Of a stretch of 64,000 nucleotides of DNA, positions 1 to 11,490 are shown piece by piece (positions within the stretch are counted from its first letter, which is position 1; every line of letters starts with the position of its first letter). Source of the DNA: Sipunculus nudus (taxonomy: Eukaryota > Annelida > Sipuncula > Golfingiida > Sipunculidae); assembly GCA_026874595.1 (NCBI GenBank), contig CM049307.1:3745579-3809578 (forward strand), in the 5' to 3' direction. The position numbers and the translations under genes are program-made. The notes beneath the pieces were generated by a model. That model saw only the letters and a list, made by a program, of their open reading frames with translations, did not search any database and had not been told where the DNA came from.

Positions 1-699
1 TACAACAAAACTAGTTTCTCTTAAGGTCAATAGGAACCTTTAGAACTGATAATAAATATACATAATTATATTAGATTTATATATCTATATTTACATTACA
101 AGATCTTTCTTGTTTTTCTTCTTTCTTTTCCATATGGGAATAACATTACCATAACAGCGCATAGAGAAACATGAAAATATTTTTTACTTAAAACGCCATA
201 TTTTATATCTTTGTGTGTGCATACTCAATTAAAATAACATAAACTAAATTTGTGTTAACAAACATAACACTTGCCAGTAGTTGACTGGTATAAGTGTTAG
301 CAGAATTTAAGGGGGGGCGCGCCCCTTTGCGCCCCCCTATGAATACGCCCCTGATTAAATTCCCATCAAGAAATGCAGCTTGTGGTTGGCAACCAAAAAT
401 AGGTCTGTCAAATTGGGTGTTTTTTTCTAAGGTTAAATGTATATTTTTTCCATATAACTTGGCAGAGATATTGATCATATAAACTGTAAACCGATTCCAG
501 AGGCAAACATTTTAATTTTGATTCCTGAGGGCATAAATTTGCAGTTTTGTGTTATTGCATTAGGTAAAGGTTTGGTATCGGTGAAATTTTGTAACGCCTC
601 ACTGGTTTCATTGTTCCTTGGTCTGAGTGCACTGGGTGAACCACCAGTAAGGTGTGTACGGGCCAGCTGATTGAGTATGAGGGATCGTCTCAAACGGGT
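1..699. other. AT-rich intergenic DNA
   Basis: No coding feature recognised. The stretch is AT-rich, with one GC-rich snapback hairpin at about 310-338 listed separately. It may include the 5' untranslated part of the LINE that follows, whose 5' end I cannot place. Confidence 0.6.
310..338. repeat. GC-rich snapback hairpin
   Basis: A run GGGGGGCGC is followed after a short loop by GCGCCCCCC, giving a 9-bp perfect stem in otherwise AT-rich DNA. It could be the tip of an old inverted-repeat element, but no second end or target duplication was found. Confidence 0.6.
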
Positions 700-735
700 A
701 CTTTTTAGATAGGCTGTTGCAAAAACTGTACTAAA

Positions 736-1978
736 ATGGTGCGAATGTGTACAAATCGTAAAAAGCGTAAACGATGTGTTGAAGTACGCCCAGATGATGA
801 CTTGTACTGTCTAGAGTGTGCCACGGAAAGGTGGAAACCAAAACAAACTGAAACAGATAATGGTGGTGTAAATAATAATGAAAGAGAGTCTGTTAGACCT
901 AAGAATAGAGCCAGTAACATTACTGATGATGATATACCTGTACTCTGTGACTGTATTTGTAACAATGTACTGTCTTATGTTCAATACTATATACACAGGG
1001 CCACATCTGATAATGTTCGTAGTGTTATATGTAAGTTCTATGGACAAGATGAAATCAGAGATGCAAAAATCCTGTTATACAAAGTAGCTGGTGTGGATGT
1101 ATTGGGAGCTCCACCTAGCAGGTTGACCTCAGCCACCAGAACATCCAGAGAGGCAGATGCTGGTGATATAATATCAGCTTTCCAAAAGCATGATGGTTTG
1201 AATGTAGATCTCCCAGAATTTGCGCCATGTAACCTTGATAGGCTTCCTAAATTTGCCCCTGAGCAGATAGAGCACAGGTACTGCTAGATATGGTAAATAA
1301 CTTGGATCAGAGGCTGAAGTTAATGGAGGTAAAATCTGAGCAAACTTTAGATTCAGTTGCTGCCCTGCAGGTTACTGTGCAGCAGGGGCTTCTTGAAAAT
1401 GATAAGGCCAGGCAGGTCTCACAAGCTAGGGAGGAGCTGGTACCAAACCAAACACCTGATGTTACCACTGTCGGTGTGTCACTGATGTAGTCAGGGATGG
1501 CAACCGCAGTTCTGATGTTGACCGTAGGCATTCTGTCAACGGGTTAAGGATGGACAGGTAAACTCTTACTCCCATGTAGACTCACTACCACGTGTAAAGG
1601 AAAAGGATGATGAGTTTCAGTTCCAGACGAAGGAAATGCGGCGACAGATGAAAAGAAATAAACCTACAGTAGTTGGGTAAAAAATACATGAATCAATTAA
1701 AGGTGGTCCAACAACTGTAGACATATTTGTAAACAGAGTCAGTAATGATGTTCAGGATGATGAACTGAAAGAATATATTGTTAATGAAGGAGTAAATGTA
1801 TTGCAAATTGTAAAAATGTCTCATGAAGAATCTATGATGAAGTCATACAAGGTGCAGATAAGGGTAAATGATATAGAAAAGGTAATGGATGCAGATTTTT
1901 GGCCAGAGGGTATTGGGTGTAGAAAATTTTTTACAAGAAGACGTGACAATAGCAGTAGTGGTAAAAATAATCTGCATT
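736..1978 (+). pseudogene. LINE ORF1 (broken)
   Basis: Protein starting MVRMCTNRKKRKR reads to a stop at 1285-1287. A second frame continues at 1290-1490 with a possible short coiled coil. A third piece, about 1600-1978, carries an RRM-like stretch (VDIFVNRVSND..., DADFWPEGIGCRKFF). The N-terminal block has two CxxC-like clusters (near VLCDC, and YCLEC), suggesting metal binding, but a full zinc-finger consensus is not clear. LINE ORF1 proteins typically bind RNA and chaperone it, and that role is inferred here. Two frame changes plus an in-frame stop (about 1678) break the ORF. It lies directly upstream of the endonuclease start at 1983, as expected for an ORF1/ORF2 LINE. Confidence 0.75.
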
Positions 1979-1982
1979 GATC

Positions 1983-3328
1983 ATGGCGGCACTGACAACT
2001 CCTACAAAACTCAGTTGTATATCATATAACCCTACGGGTGTTATCAATGATACAAAAAGATCATATATAGGGAACCTTATTGAAACAAACCATGTTGATT
2101 TTATATTTTTGCAAGAGACCTGGTTGCTTGGTGAACGAGAGCCATTACTAGCCACTATTCATAAGGATTTAATGTTTAATGCTCAGACAGGTATGGACAG
2201 CTCAAAGGATAAAATGTGTGGTCGCCCATACGGTGGAGTGGCCATCCTATGGCACCAGTCGCTCTAAGGCCGTGTGCATACTGTAAATGTTAAGTCTAAT
2301 CGTCTGTGTGCTATATCTTTACAACTGTCAGATGTTTTTAATGTTATATTAATTTGTATATATTTGCCGTGTGACATTCGATCACAAACAGAAGCTGATC
2401 AGGAATTTATTGATACTTTGAGTGAGCTTCAGCATATTTTAGAAACACATGATGTAAATGCTGTTATCATTGGTGGAGATTGTAATGTTGATCTTAATAG
2501 ATCTAATGCTCACACAAGGTACTTAAAAAGTTTTTGCAGCACCCATCAGCTATATTTTGCTTGGGACAGTCCAGATGCTGTGCTAGATCATACTTATATG
2601 AATTGTGAGGGAGTAGGCATATCTACTATTGATCACTTTATATGTTCCGGTAATATTTACAAATCTATCTCACATGTTGGAATTATCGATGATCCATTGA
2701 ACGCTTCCAGTCATAGTCCTGTATTTTTTAAACTTAATATTGATGCAGGTCAGTATTACATGGTGAATGATGTGATGACTTTCAAGAAAACACAAATTGA
2801 TTGGGTTAACACAACTGAGAACGAGATCATAGAATATAAAAATGCTTTAGATATGAACCTTAAGGACATTTGCATCGCTAGTAATCTTTTGACATGTATG
2901 GATAATGCGTGCTCATTATCTGAGCATAAGAAAAGTATTGATGTTTTATATGCAGATATTGTGAATAGCTGTGTCAGTGTAAGTAATCATTGTCTACCGT
3001 TTAAAAAACCACCTAGGTGTAAACTTAAGCAAATACCATACTGGTCGGAGCATGTTAAGCCTTTTAAAGAACAAGCACTTTTCTGGCATTGGCTTTGGAT
3101 CCAAATGATCGTCCAACTGTTGGACATGTAGCCACTACAAGACGTAGAACTCGAGCCCACTATCATCGGGCTGTGAAGCAGTGTAAACGAAATGAGGATA
3201 TTTTGCGAAAACAAAGGACGGCAGAAATGCTTTATAACAGTTGTGATCGAGACCTGTGGGCGGAGATTAGGAAAATTAGATCAGGTGGTGCTGTGCAAAC
3301 TAAGGTTGTTGACAATAAATGTTCATGA
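1983..3328 (+). pseudogene. LINE ORF2, endonuclease domain (broken)
   Basis: Apurinic/apyrimidinic endonuclease-like domain that nicks target DNA to prime reverse transcription. Visible family motifs in order are an FLQETW block, YGGVAILW, GGDCNVDLN, and a late HSPVFF block that corresponds to the catalytic SDH region. The reading frame is cut by a TAA at 2265-2267. It then runs open to 3131, changes frame near 3090-3130, and meets a TGA at 3326-3328. The reading resumes in the same frame at 3329 and leads into the RT domain. The breaks are scattered, so this is a decayed copy and not an alternative start arrangement. Confidence 0.9.
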
Positions 3329-5043
3329 ACTGAGATTGCCAATCATTTTGGGAAAAAATACGAGGATTTGTATAATAGTCTCCATGACAATGCAGATGAT
3401 CTTAATGCATTAGAAGATATGACAATGCAAAGGATACATGTGAATGATAATTTTTGTGTAGATGTCTCAGATGTGAAAAGGGCGGTTAAGCATTTAAAGA
3501 GGGGAAAATCTGATGGCAGAAATATTTTACAATCTGACCATATAATTCAGGGCCCTGATCGTCTGTATGTTTATCTGTCAATTCTGTTTCAATTTATGAT
3601 CTCCCATGGACACGTTCCCAAAGATATGAATATATATGTAATTGTACCCATACCTAAAGATCGTAAGGGTGATCTCACGTGTAGTGACAATTATAGGGGT
3701 ATCTCTTTAGCTAGTAGTTTGAGTAAGTTGCTTGATATTGTAATCATCAATAGGACTGGAAATAAACTCAGTACCTCCTCATTACAGTTTGCATTTAAAA
3801 AGGGCCACTCAACTAACATGTGCACAGTAGTCCTAAAGGAAACAGTTGGACATTACATATGGAATGGTTCACCAGTGTATTCTTGTTTTGTTGATGCATC
3901 TCGTGCATTTGATAAAGTTAATATTTCTAAGTTGTTCGGAAAATTATTGGAACGAAATATTCAGCCTGCTATCATTCGGGTCCTAATTGATATGTACAAG
4001 ACTCCTGTGATCAAAACTAAATGGGGTGGAGTTGAATCCGAAGAGTTTGGAGCCCGTAATGGTGTGCGGCAAGGAGGAGTCTTGTCTCCTATTCTGTTTA
4101 CTATATATATGGATGAATTACTGAATCGGCTTAGAAATAAAGGTATTGGATGTTATGTTGGTAGTCATTATGTAGGAGCATTAGGCTATGCTGATGATCT
4201 CACATTGTTAAGCCCCAGTAGGTCAGGCCTTCAAGAAATGTTGAAAGAATGTGAACGTTTTGCAATAGAATATGATATGGTTTTCAATCCAAAGAAAACA
4301 AAATGTGTTTTGTTCAAAAAGGGTTCAGTAGTTGAGCCAGAAAACGTATGCTTAAATGGTGTTCCTATAGAATGGGAGGAATCTGTGCAGTACCTAGGAA
4401 ATATGGTAGGCTCAGACTTATCAGATCATCATGATATAATAAATAAAAGGGGCAAATTTATCTCAAGCTTTAATGTTCTAATGTCTAACTTTGGATGCCT
4501 GTCGGCGAGGGTTGTAAATAAGTTATTTCATTCCTTTTGTTGTTCATTCTATGGCTGTCAGTCCTGGATAATTCAGCATAAATCAATAGAAAAATTATGT
4601 ACATCTTATAACAAGGCTTTGCGTCATATTTGGCATTTGCCATATAACTCACACAGGAGTATTGTTCGTGGTCTTGCAGGGTCTTCTTGCCTGATAAATA
4701 TATTGATTGCACGCTTTATCACATTTTTATGCACTATGTATACTGTTGAAAATAATATTGTACGGTTCTTAGCTAAAAGAGCTAAGTATACATCTGTCGG
4801 TGTACTTGGAAACAATCTACGATATCTTGAAAGTGATATGGATAAATATGGATGTGGGGTGACACTGGTAATCTTAATACCTTAAAGAGTCACTATCAAA
4901 AGGTACCAAGGTCTGTTAACATAGGATTAATATCGGAATTAACTGATTGTAAAGACGGATTAAGTACGTCAAACTTAACAACTGAGGAAGTGAACGTGCT
5001 GATTAATGTGTTGTCTACTGTTGAGGTGATGTCTCTGGACTGA
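3329..5043 (+). pseudogene. LINE ORF2, reverse transcriptase domain
   Basis: Open for about 505 codons from 3368 to 4885. RT motifs are in order: an FVDASRAFDKVN block carrying the first catalytic Asp, RQGGVLSPILF, and the catalytic YADD at 4187-4198 followed by a thumb-like region. Downstream, FSxxYGCQSW and LxHIWHLP resemble the C-terminal part of Jockey/CR1-type ORF2. After 4885 the reading slips frame and ends at a TGA at about 5041. The catalytic residues are intact, but the upstream frame breaks mean a full ORF2 protein cannot be made from this copy. Confidence 0.93.
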
Positions 5044-5202
5044 ATGGTCCTATATCTGTATTTTGATTTGCATTTTCGTTGTTTGTTTGTTTGTTTTTCA
5101 TTGTATACCATCAATGTACTCTGTTGTGGTACGAATAAAGATATATATAATGCAGACACCTTGTTACGACCCATATTGTAATAACCGGCCCATACTGAAA
5201 TA

Positions 5203-5632
5203 ATGGCGAATATTGTAATAAAAACGACCCATGTTGTAATAATTGTAAATAATGTAATAAAAACGGCCCATGTTGTAATAATTGTAAATAATGTAATAAA
5301 AACGACCCATGTTGTAATAATTGTAAATAATGTAATAAAAACGACCCATGTTGTAATAATTGTAAATAATGTAATAAAAACGACCCATGTTGTAATAATT
5401 GTAAATATTGTAATAAAAACGGCCCATGTTGTAATAATTGTAAATAATGTAATAAAAACGGCCCATGTTGTAATAATTGTAAATAATGTAATAAAAACGG
5501 CCCATGTTGTAATAATTGTAAATATTGTAATAAAAACGGCCCATGTTGTAATAATTGTAAATATTGTAATAAAAACGGCCCATGTTGTAATAATTGTAAA
5601 TATTGTAATAAAAACGGCCCATGTTGTAATAA
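5203..5632. repeat. 39-bp tandem repeat, 11 copies
   Basis: Eleven nearly identical copies of a 39-bp unit with the core CCCATGTTGTAATAATTG, spaced exactly 39 bp apart, alternating CGACCC/CGGCCC and AATAATG/AATATTG variants. Because 39 is a multiple of three and the unit lacks stops in several frames, long overlapping ORFs appear on both strands. These are not evidence of a protein. The unit forms the subterminal part of the left end of the inverted-end element. Confidence 0.97.
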
Positions 5633-5639
5633 TCTTACC

Positions 5640-6030
5640 CTACCAATATTGTTACAAAAACGAGAAGTGTTTAAAAAATATAATAACACATTTTTTTTAA
5701 AGGGGCCCAATCACCTATCTGACCTTTAAAAACTAAAGGTAATCCCTTGGAGTGTTTTTAAAAATAGGGCGGAAAACGTGGATATCACCCCATACAAGCT
5801 GCTTGTTTTGTTTATTTCAGTGTGTTTATAATATGTGGGGGGCCCATCAAAATAATAAAAAAAATACAATAAAGTCCTCCGGCAGCAATTCAGATAAGCC
5901 AAAGCTTTGCAATTGGCGTTTTGCTACAGGTGACCTTTCTACATCCGCTTATATGAAACATACCACCTTAGGTTACATGTTTTTTAGCTCAGCTGACTTT
6001 CAGTCATGCTGAGCTATAGCAATCACTCTT
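5640..6030. other. Spacer between 39-bp array and large arrays
   Basis: AT-rich spacer with no gene recognised. Around 5985-6075 it carries the sequence that introduces the satellite family: an AGCTCAGCTGAC...TGAGCTATAG segment followed by CCGTC/CTGTC short repeats. Confidence 0.6.
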
Positions 6031-6073
6031 TGTCCGTCGTCCGTCTGTCCGTCCGTCTGTCCGTCTGTCCGTT
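6028..6073. repeat. CCGTC/TGTC short tandem repeat
   Basis: About ten short CCGTC or CTGTC units lead directly into the first ~335-bp repeat. A similar GTCGTCTGTCGTCCGTCG segment introduces the related family inside the lipoxygenase intron at about 59085. Confidence 0.85.
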
Positions 6074-8750
6074 AATCTGGCACAAATCGTAACCACTGGA
6101 CTTAGAATCTTGTAACTTTACATTCTGAGAGGTCAATGAAAAATCTCCTTAGAAACCAGAAATTAGGTCTCTGTTACCCATATCCTTCCAGCTATGAGGC
6201 CCCAAAGTACCCCCCAGAAAAGTAAAAAAAATTCATACAAAAACTTCAATATCTCATTAACTACTTGAGTGATGGTCATGATTTTTGGCATACATATTGA
6301 TCATGAGATGTTCCATCACTTCCTGAGGACTGGTGGCGCCACCTGTATTTTTTTATTTTTTTACAAATTTTTTTCTCTATTTTTGATACCTTTAAAAATG
6401 TGAACATCTGTTAACAAGGCACAAATCGTAACGACTGGACCTAGAATCTTCATTCTCGACACACTGAGTGACCTATGAAAAGTCTCCATGGAAACCAGAA
6501 ATTAGGTCTCTGTTACCCATATCCTTGCAGCTATGGGGCCCCAAAGTACCCCCCAGAAAAGTCAAAAATTTCATGCAAAAACTTCAATATCTCATTAAAT
6601 ACTTGACTGATGGTCATGATTTTTGGCATACATATTGATCATGAGATGTTCCATCAGTTCCTGCAGACTGGTGGCGCCACCTATATCGTTCAATTTTTTA
6701 CGAATTTTTTTTCTCTATTTTTGAGACCTTTTAAAATGTGAACATCTGTTAACAAGGCACAAATCGTAAAGACTGGACCTAGAATCTTAATTCTTGACAC
6801 ACTGAGAGGTCCATGAAAAATATCCTTGGAAACCAGGAATTAGGTCTCTGTTAACCATATCCTTTGAGCTATAGGGCCCCAAAGTACCCCCCAGAGTAGT
6901 CAAAAATTTCATACAAAAACTTCAATATCTCAATAACTACATCACTGATGGTCATGATTTTTGGCATACATATTGATTATGAGATGTTCCATCAGTTCCT
7001 GCAGACTGGTGGCGCCACCTGTATTGTTCGATTTTTCACGATTTTTTCCTCTATTTTTGAGACCTTTAAGGATGCTGTCATCTGTTAGCGTGGCACAAAT
7101 CGTAACGACTGGACCTAGAATCTTCATTCTTGACACACTGAGAGACCTATGAAAAGTCTCCATGGAAACCAGAAATTAGGTCTCTGTTACCCATATTCTT
7201 TGAGCTATGGGGCCCCAAAGTACCCCCAAGAAAAGTAAAAAATTTCATACAAAAACTTCAATATCTCATTAACTACTTGACTGATGGTCATGATTTGTGG
7301 CATAACTATTGATCATGAGATGTGTCATCACTGCCTGCAGACTGGTGGCGCCACCTGTATCGTTGGATTTTTTATGAATTTTTTTCTCTATTTTTGAGAC
7401 CTTTCAAAATGTGAACATCTGTTAACAAGGCACAAATCGTAGAAATTGGACCTAGAATCTTAATTCTTGCCACACTGAGAGGTCCGTGAAAAATCTCCTT
7501 GGAAACCAGAAATAAGGTCTCTGTTACCCATATCCTTCGAGCTATGGGGCCCCAAAGTACCCCCCCAGAGTAGTCAAAAATTTCATACAAAAACTTCAAT
7601 ATCTGAATAACTACATCACTGATGGTCATAATATTCGGCATACATATTGATCATGAGATCTATCATCAGTTCCTGCAGACTGGTGGTGCCACCTTTATTG
7701 TTTGATTTTTTTACGATTTCTTCCTCTATTTTTGAGACCTTTAAGGATGCTGTCATCTGTTAACGTCGCATAAATCGTAACGACTGCACCTAAAATCTTC
7801 ATTCTTGACACACTGAGAGACCTATGAAAAATCTCCATGGAAACCAGAAATTAGGTCTCTGTTACCCATATCCATCGAGATATGGGGCCCCAAAGTACCC
7901 CCCCCCCCCCAGAGTAGTCAAAAATTTCATACAAAAACTTCAATATCTCAATAACTACATCACTGATGGTCATGATTTTTGGCATACATATTGATCAAGA
8001 GGTGTTTCATCAGTTCTTGCAGACTGGTGGCACAACCTGTATTTGTTCGGGTTTTTTTTTTTTTTTTCCCTCTATTTTTGAGACCTTTAAGGATGCTGTC
8101 ATCTGTTAGCCTGGCACAAATCGTAACAACTGGACCTAGAATCTTCATTCTCGAAACACTGAGAGACCTATGAAAAGTCTCCATGGAAACCAGAAATTAG
8201 GTCTTTGTTACCCAACCCTAGAGCTATGGGGCCCCAAAGTACCCCCCAGGGTAGTCAAAAATTTCATACAAAATCTTCAATATCTCAATAACTACAACAC
8301 TGATGGTCATGATTTTCGGCATACATATGGATCATGAGCTGTTCCATCAGTTTCTGCAGACTGGGTGCGCCACCTCTATTTTTTTCAAATTTTTACGAAT
8401 TTTTTTTTCTCTTTTTTTGAGACCTTTAAAGATGTGATTATCTGTCAACAGGGTACAAATTGCAACAACTGGACCTAGAAACTTCATTCTTGTCATACAA
8501 GGAGGCCCATGAAGAGTGCCTGTGGAAACTTGAAATTAGGTCTCTGTTACCCATATCCTTCAAGCTATAGGACTCAGAATATCCCTCAGAGTATCCCTCA
8601 GAATAATGGACAATTTGATACAAAAGCTGAAGTATCTGAACAACTAATGCAGAGATCACCATGATTCTTTGCATGGATATTGACCATTAAGTGTTTTTAT
8701 TAGTTTCTGCAGACTGGTGGAGCCACCTGTATTTTTGTATCCTCCAAAAC
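6074..8750. repeat. ~335-bp tandem array, about 8 copies
   Basis: Each unit starts near CTGTTAACAAGGCACAAATCG (unit starts near 6074, 6408, 6746, 7080, 7416, 7757, 8101 and 8441). It continues through a GGTCTCTGTTACCCATATCC block and a CATGATTTTTGGCATACATA block, and ends at a GGTGGCGCCACC palindrome followed by a T-rich tract. Similarity falls toward the last copy. No conserved coding frame is present. The array lies inside the inverted-end element. Confidence 0.95.
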
Positions 8751-9830
8751 GAAGTTTTGCAGATACTATGTTTTTGACCGGGTTCCTCCGCCGCCGCCAC
8801 GTTTGTTTCAAGAGAGCTCCTCTGAGAAAAATGGACTGATTTTTCCGAAACTTACACTAATTATCAAGTCACATGTGAACTAGTGCCTAACCAATTTGTG
8901 TTGACCTCTGACCTTTCCCCTCTATCCAGCGTCCATTTGTGCGTCTGATCCACACATAAACCCTCATATCTCGGGAACCGTTTGACCAATCAGGAAATAA
9001 AATTTATACCAATGTAGCCCTTGGATTGCTTTATAACATACACAAAAATGGTGGCGCCACCTGTAACCATGTTTGCACAGTGTCCATCTGTTCATCTGCC
9101 TTGGGTTAAAATCACTCATATCTCTGCAGTGAATTGACTAATTCACCTGATATTCGGCATGCATATACATCCAGGATAGCTTTCTTGATTTTATGACAGA
9201 TGGCGCCACCTACATTCACGTTCACGCTGATCACATCCAAGCTCATATCTCAGGAACCGTTTGACCGATTGGGCCAAAATTTTGCATGTGTATAGATATC
9301 ACATAGCTCTTTATCATACGCAAAACTGGTGGCGCCACCTGCAACCATTTTTGCACAGCGTCTGTCTGTTTTCTGCTGTGGGATAATGTCACTCATATCT
9401 CAGCAGTGGTTTGACATATCTGCCTAAAATTTTGCAGTTTTATACATCCTGGATAGCTTTCTTGATTTAATGACAGGTGGCGCCACCTACATTCTAGTTT
9501 ATGCTGCAGACATCCGAGCTCATATCTCGGGAACGTTTGAACAATTGGGCCAAAATTTTCCATGTGTATAGATCTCACATAGGTCTTTATCGTACACAAA
9601 ACTGAAGGGGCCACCTGCAACCATTTTTGCACAGCGTCTGTCTGTTTGTCTGCCGTCGGCTAAAATCACTCATATACATGTAGTGGTTTGACTTTTCTGC
9701 CTAAAATTTTGCATATGTATACAACTTGGACAGCTTTCTGGATTTGTGGTAGGTGGCACAACCTACATACACATTTAGGTTGCAGACATCCATGCTAATA
9801 TGCAACATACCTTACTCTATTTCCCCTTGC
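8751..9830. repeat. ~280-bp tandem array related to preceding satellite
   Basis: About three and a half copies of a roughly 275-280-bp unit made of two halves. Each half starts near CTCATATCTC(A/G)GGAA(C)CG or a related form and ends in a (G/A)(G/A)TGGCGCCACC palindrome (near 9051, 9203, 9328, 9478, 9608 and 9751). Blocks such as CCAAAATTTTGCATGTGTAT and TTTTTGCACAGCGTCTGTCT recur. The shared palindrome and the phrase 'tggtggcgccacctg' link it to the 335-bp array, although the rest of the unit differs. Confidence 0.92.
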
Positions 9831-11249
9831 CACTCAATCCATGCCTCACTTCAACCGTTCCACTCTGATTTTGGCGGATACACGTAGTCACTTGTCGGCT
9901 ACCCGTATTCTAGTTTTTAAAGTTTACACATTTTTTCTCTATTTTTGAGATATATAAATACAGACTAAATCTTGGCCTGTTGGTTAATCTGTTTGATGCT
10001 TCAGTTGAATGGGTATATACTACCATTCTGATGATAACATTTCCTTTAGCGAATCTCTTCCCAGTCAGCTGAGCGTCATGACCCATGGGTCACTTGTTTT
10101 TTTTTTCATTTTGTCAACAAAGCTTTGTTTACATACAACTTGTTGATAATCAAGTTCATTAATCTTTCACGGAGGCGTTACAAGAACGTTTCATAACAAG
10201 AAGTACCTTCGATCATTAATAAATACATAGAGGAAGCGAAAAATCACATACATTCTTTTTCATGAGGCCGGTGAATTGGCACCGTTTAGCTCAAGAATGA
10301 ATCCCAAATATAACAGGCGATATGTCGTTTGAGAATACCTTCTCAAATGACAGCCATTTGTGTTCCTCATTAGTATAACAGATGCAGTCATGAAGGAAAT
10401 CCAGTGTTTTACATATTTGTATGTTGAGGTAAACATTTATGTTGTCTAAGTTAATTTTACATGAATTTAATCATAATCTTTTAAATTTAATCTTTTACAA
10501 TTTGGCCTTTTTGCTCCTTTTTTACCCCATCATATTGAATATAGCAAAGGTAAGGTAAAGTTATTACAATGTTACTCATTTATTATTACAGTAGTGGTCA
10601 TTATTACAATATTGGCCTTTTTTACAACACAATGGCCCGTTTTTGCTACAATATAACAATACAATATTATTACAATATGACCAATATTGTAATAACCGTT
10701 CCATATTGTTATACTGGTCAATATTGTAAAACAAACGACTTATACTGTAGTAATTTCAAAGTGCCAATATTATGAAGAAACTCACCAATTTTGTTCTTTT
10801 TTAGTCTAAGGACTGTTTAAGCACATCTGACTAAGACGTATTCTCCGAGCTACTGAACAAAGACAGATATATGCTTCTTTAGATTATTCTTAGTAAAACG
10901 GATGGATTGCCCTTGGTATGCTTAATTATCTTGAAGAACGTTAACTGCTTCATTTTCTTCATTTTAACACATTTCTACTTTTTTTTAGCGAACGGCATAT
11001 AACAGTTCTCCTAAACTCCATTTATTAAGCCTCCTTCCGCATGGAGGGGACGCTTCATTTTTATGTCAGTATTTGGGGCTAAATATTTTGTTGGACTTTC
11101 TTAGGTCCCCCGATTGCAAAACTACCGATTAATCTTTTTTTTCTTTCTTCTGCCCTTGTGTGCAATCAGTGCTTTAAGATAACCTTTTCTGACCTTTGGC
11201 CACAATATTAGTCACGGGAGACAGATTGCACCTGATGTTTTACCCACTT
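9831..11249. other. Interior of inverted-end element
   Basis: No ORF of note. At 10569-10760 there is a degenerate cluster of TTACAATATTGGCC-type units in both orientations around a palindromic centre (ATTACAATATGACCAATATTGTAAT). This relates the interior to both ends of the element. The rest is AT-rich with no feature recognised. Confidence 0.6.
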
Positions 11250-11490
11250 GCAATTTTATTACAATATGGACAGAGTATGATTATAACTACATGGGACTTT
11301 TTTTTATTACATTATGTGTTTTTATTACAATATGATTATTACTATATGGGCCTTTTTTATTACAATTTGTGTTTTTATTACGATATGGGCCGGTCATTAC
11401 AAAATTGGCTTTTATTAAAATTTGAGCCGGATATTACAATATGGGCCGTTATTACAATATGGGCCGGTTTTTCCAATACGAGTGGTAACA
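11250..11490. repeat. Right inverted subterminal repeats
   Basis: Degenerate tandem units such as TTACAATATGGGCCGTTATT run in the orientation opposite to the 39-bp units of the left end. Read in reverse complement from 11490 inward, the sequence begins TGTTACCACTCGTATTGG and matches the left end TGTTACGACCCATATTG with a few mismatches. Confidence 0.8.

Larger units (their letters stand above)
700..5150 (+). mobile_element. Non-LTR retrotransposon (LINE), degenerate
   Basis: A two-ORF LINE in the sense orientation. ORF1 remnants run from 736 to about 1978. ORF2, with an apurinic-type endonuclease and a reverse transcriptase, runs from 1983 to about 5043. A short 3' UTR ends with AATAAA near 5133 followed by (AT)n. 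The RT resembles the Jockey/CR1/L2-type superfamily rather than RTE or L1, judged by eye only. Several stops and at least one frameshift make this copy inactive. The 5' end and any target-site duplication were not identified. A separate inverted-end element begins at 5162, directly after the LINE tail, so that element probably inserted into or beside the 3' end. Confidence 0.9.
5162..11490. mobile_element. Fold-back-like element with inverted repeat-rich ends
   Basis: The left end reads TGTTACGACCCATATTG and the right end is its imperfect inverse, ending CAATACGAGTGGTAACA. Both borders carry CACCT (5157-5161 and 11491-11495), consistent with a 5-bp target duplication. Inside the ends, both sides carry tandem 'GGCCCATATTGTAATAA'-type units in opposite orientation: 5162-5632 on the left and about 11250-11490 inverted on the right. 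The interior contains two large tandem arrays (6060-8750 and 8760-9800). No transposase-like ORF was seen, so it would be non-autonomous. Termini of TG...CA with 5-bp duplications resemble integrase-type (LTR or Ginger-like) ends. The superfamily is not established, and a chance or nested origin remains possible. Confidence 0.6.

Noticed and set aside
5111-5710. Repeat-protein genes on either strand
   Set aside because: Frames are open only because the 39-bp unit is a multiple of three without stops. They overlap in several frames with no start context or flanking exon signals.
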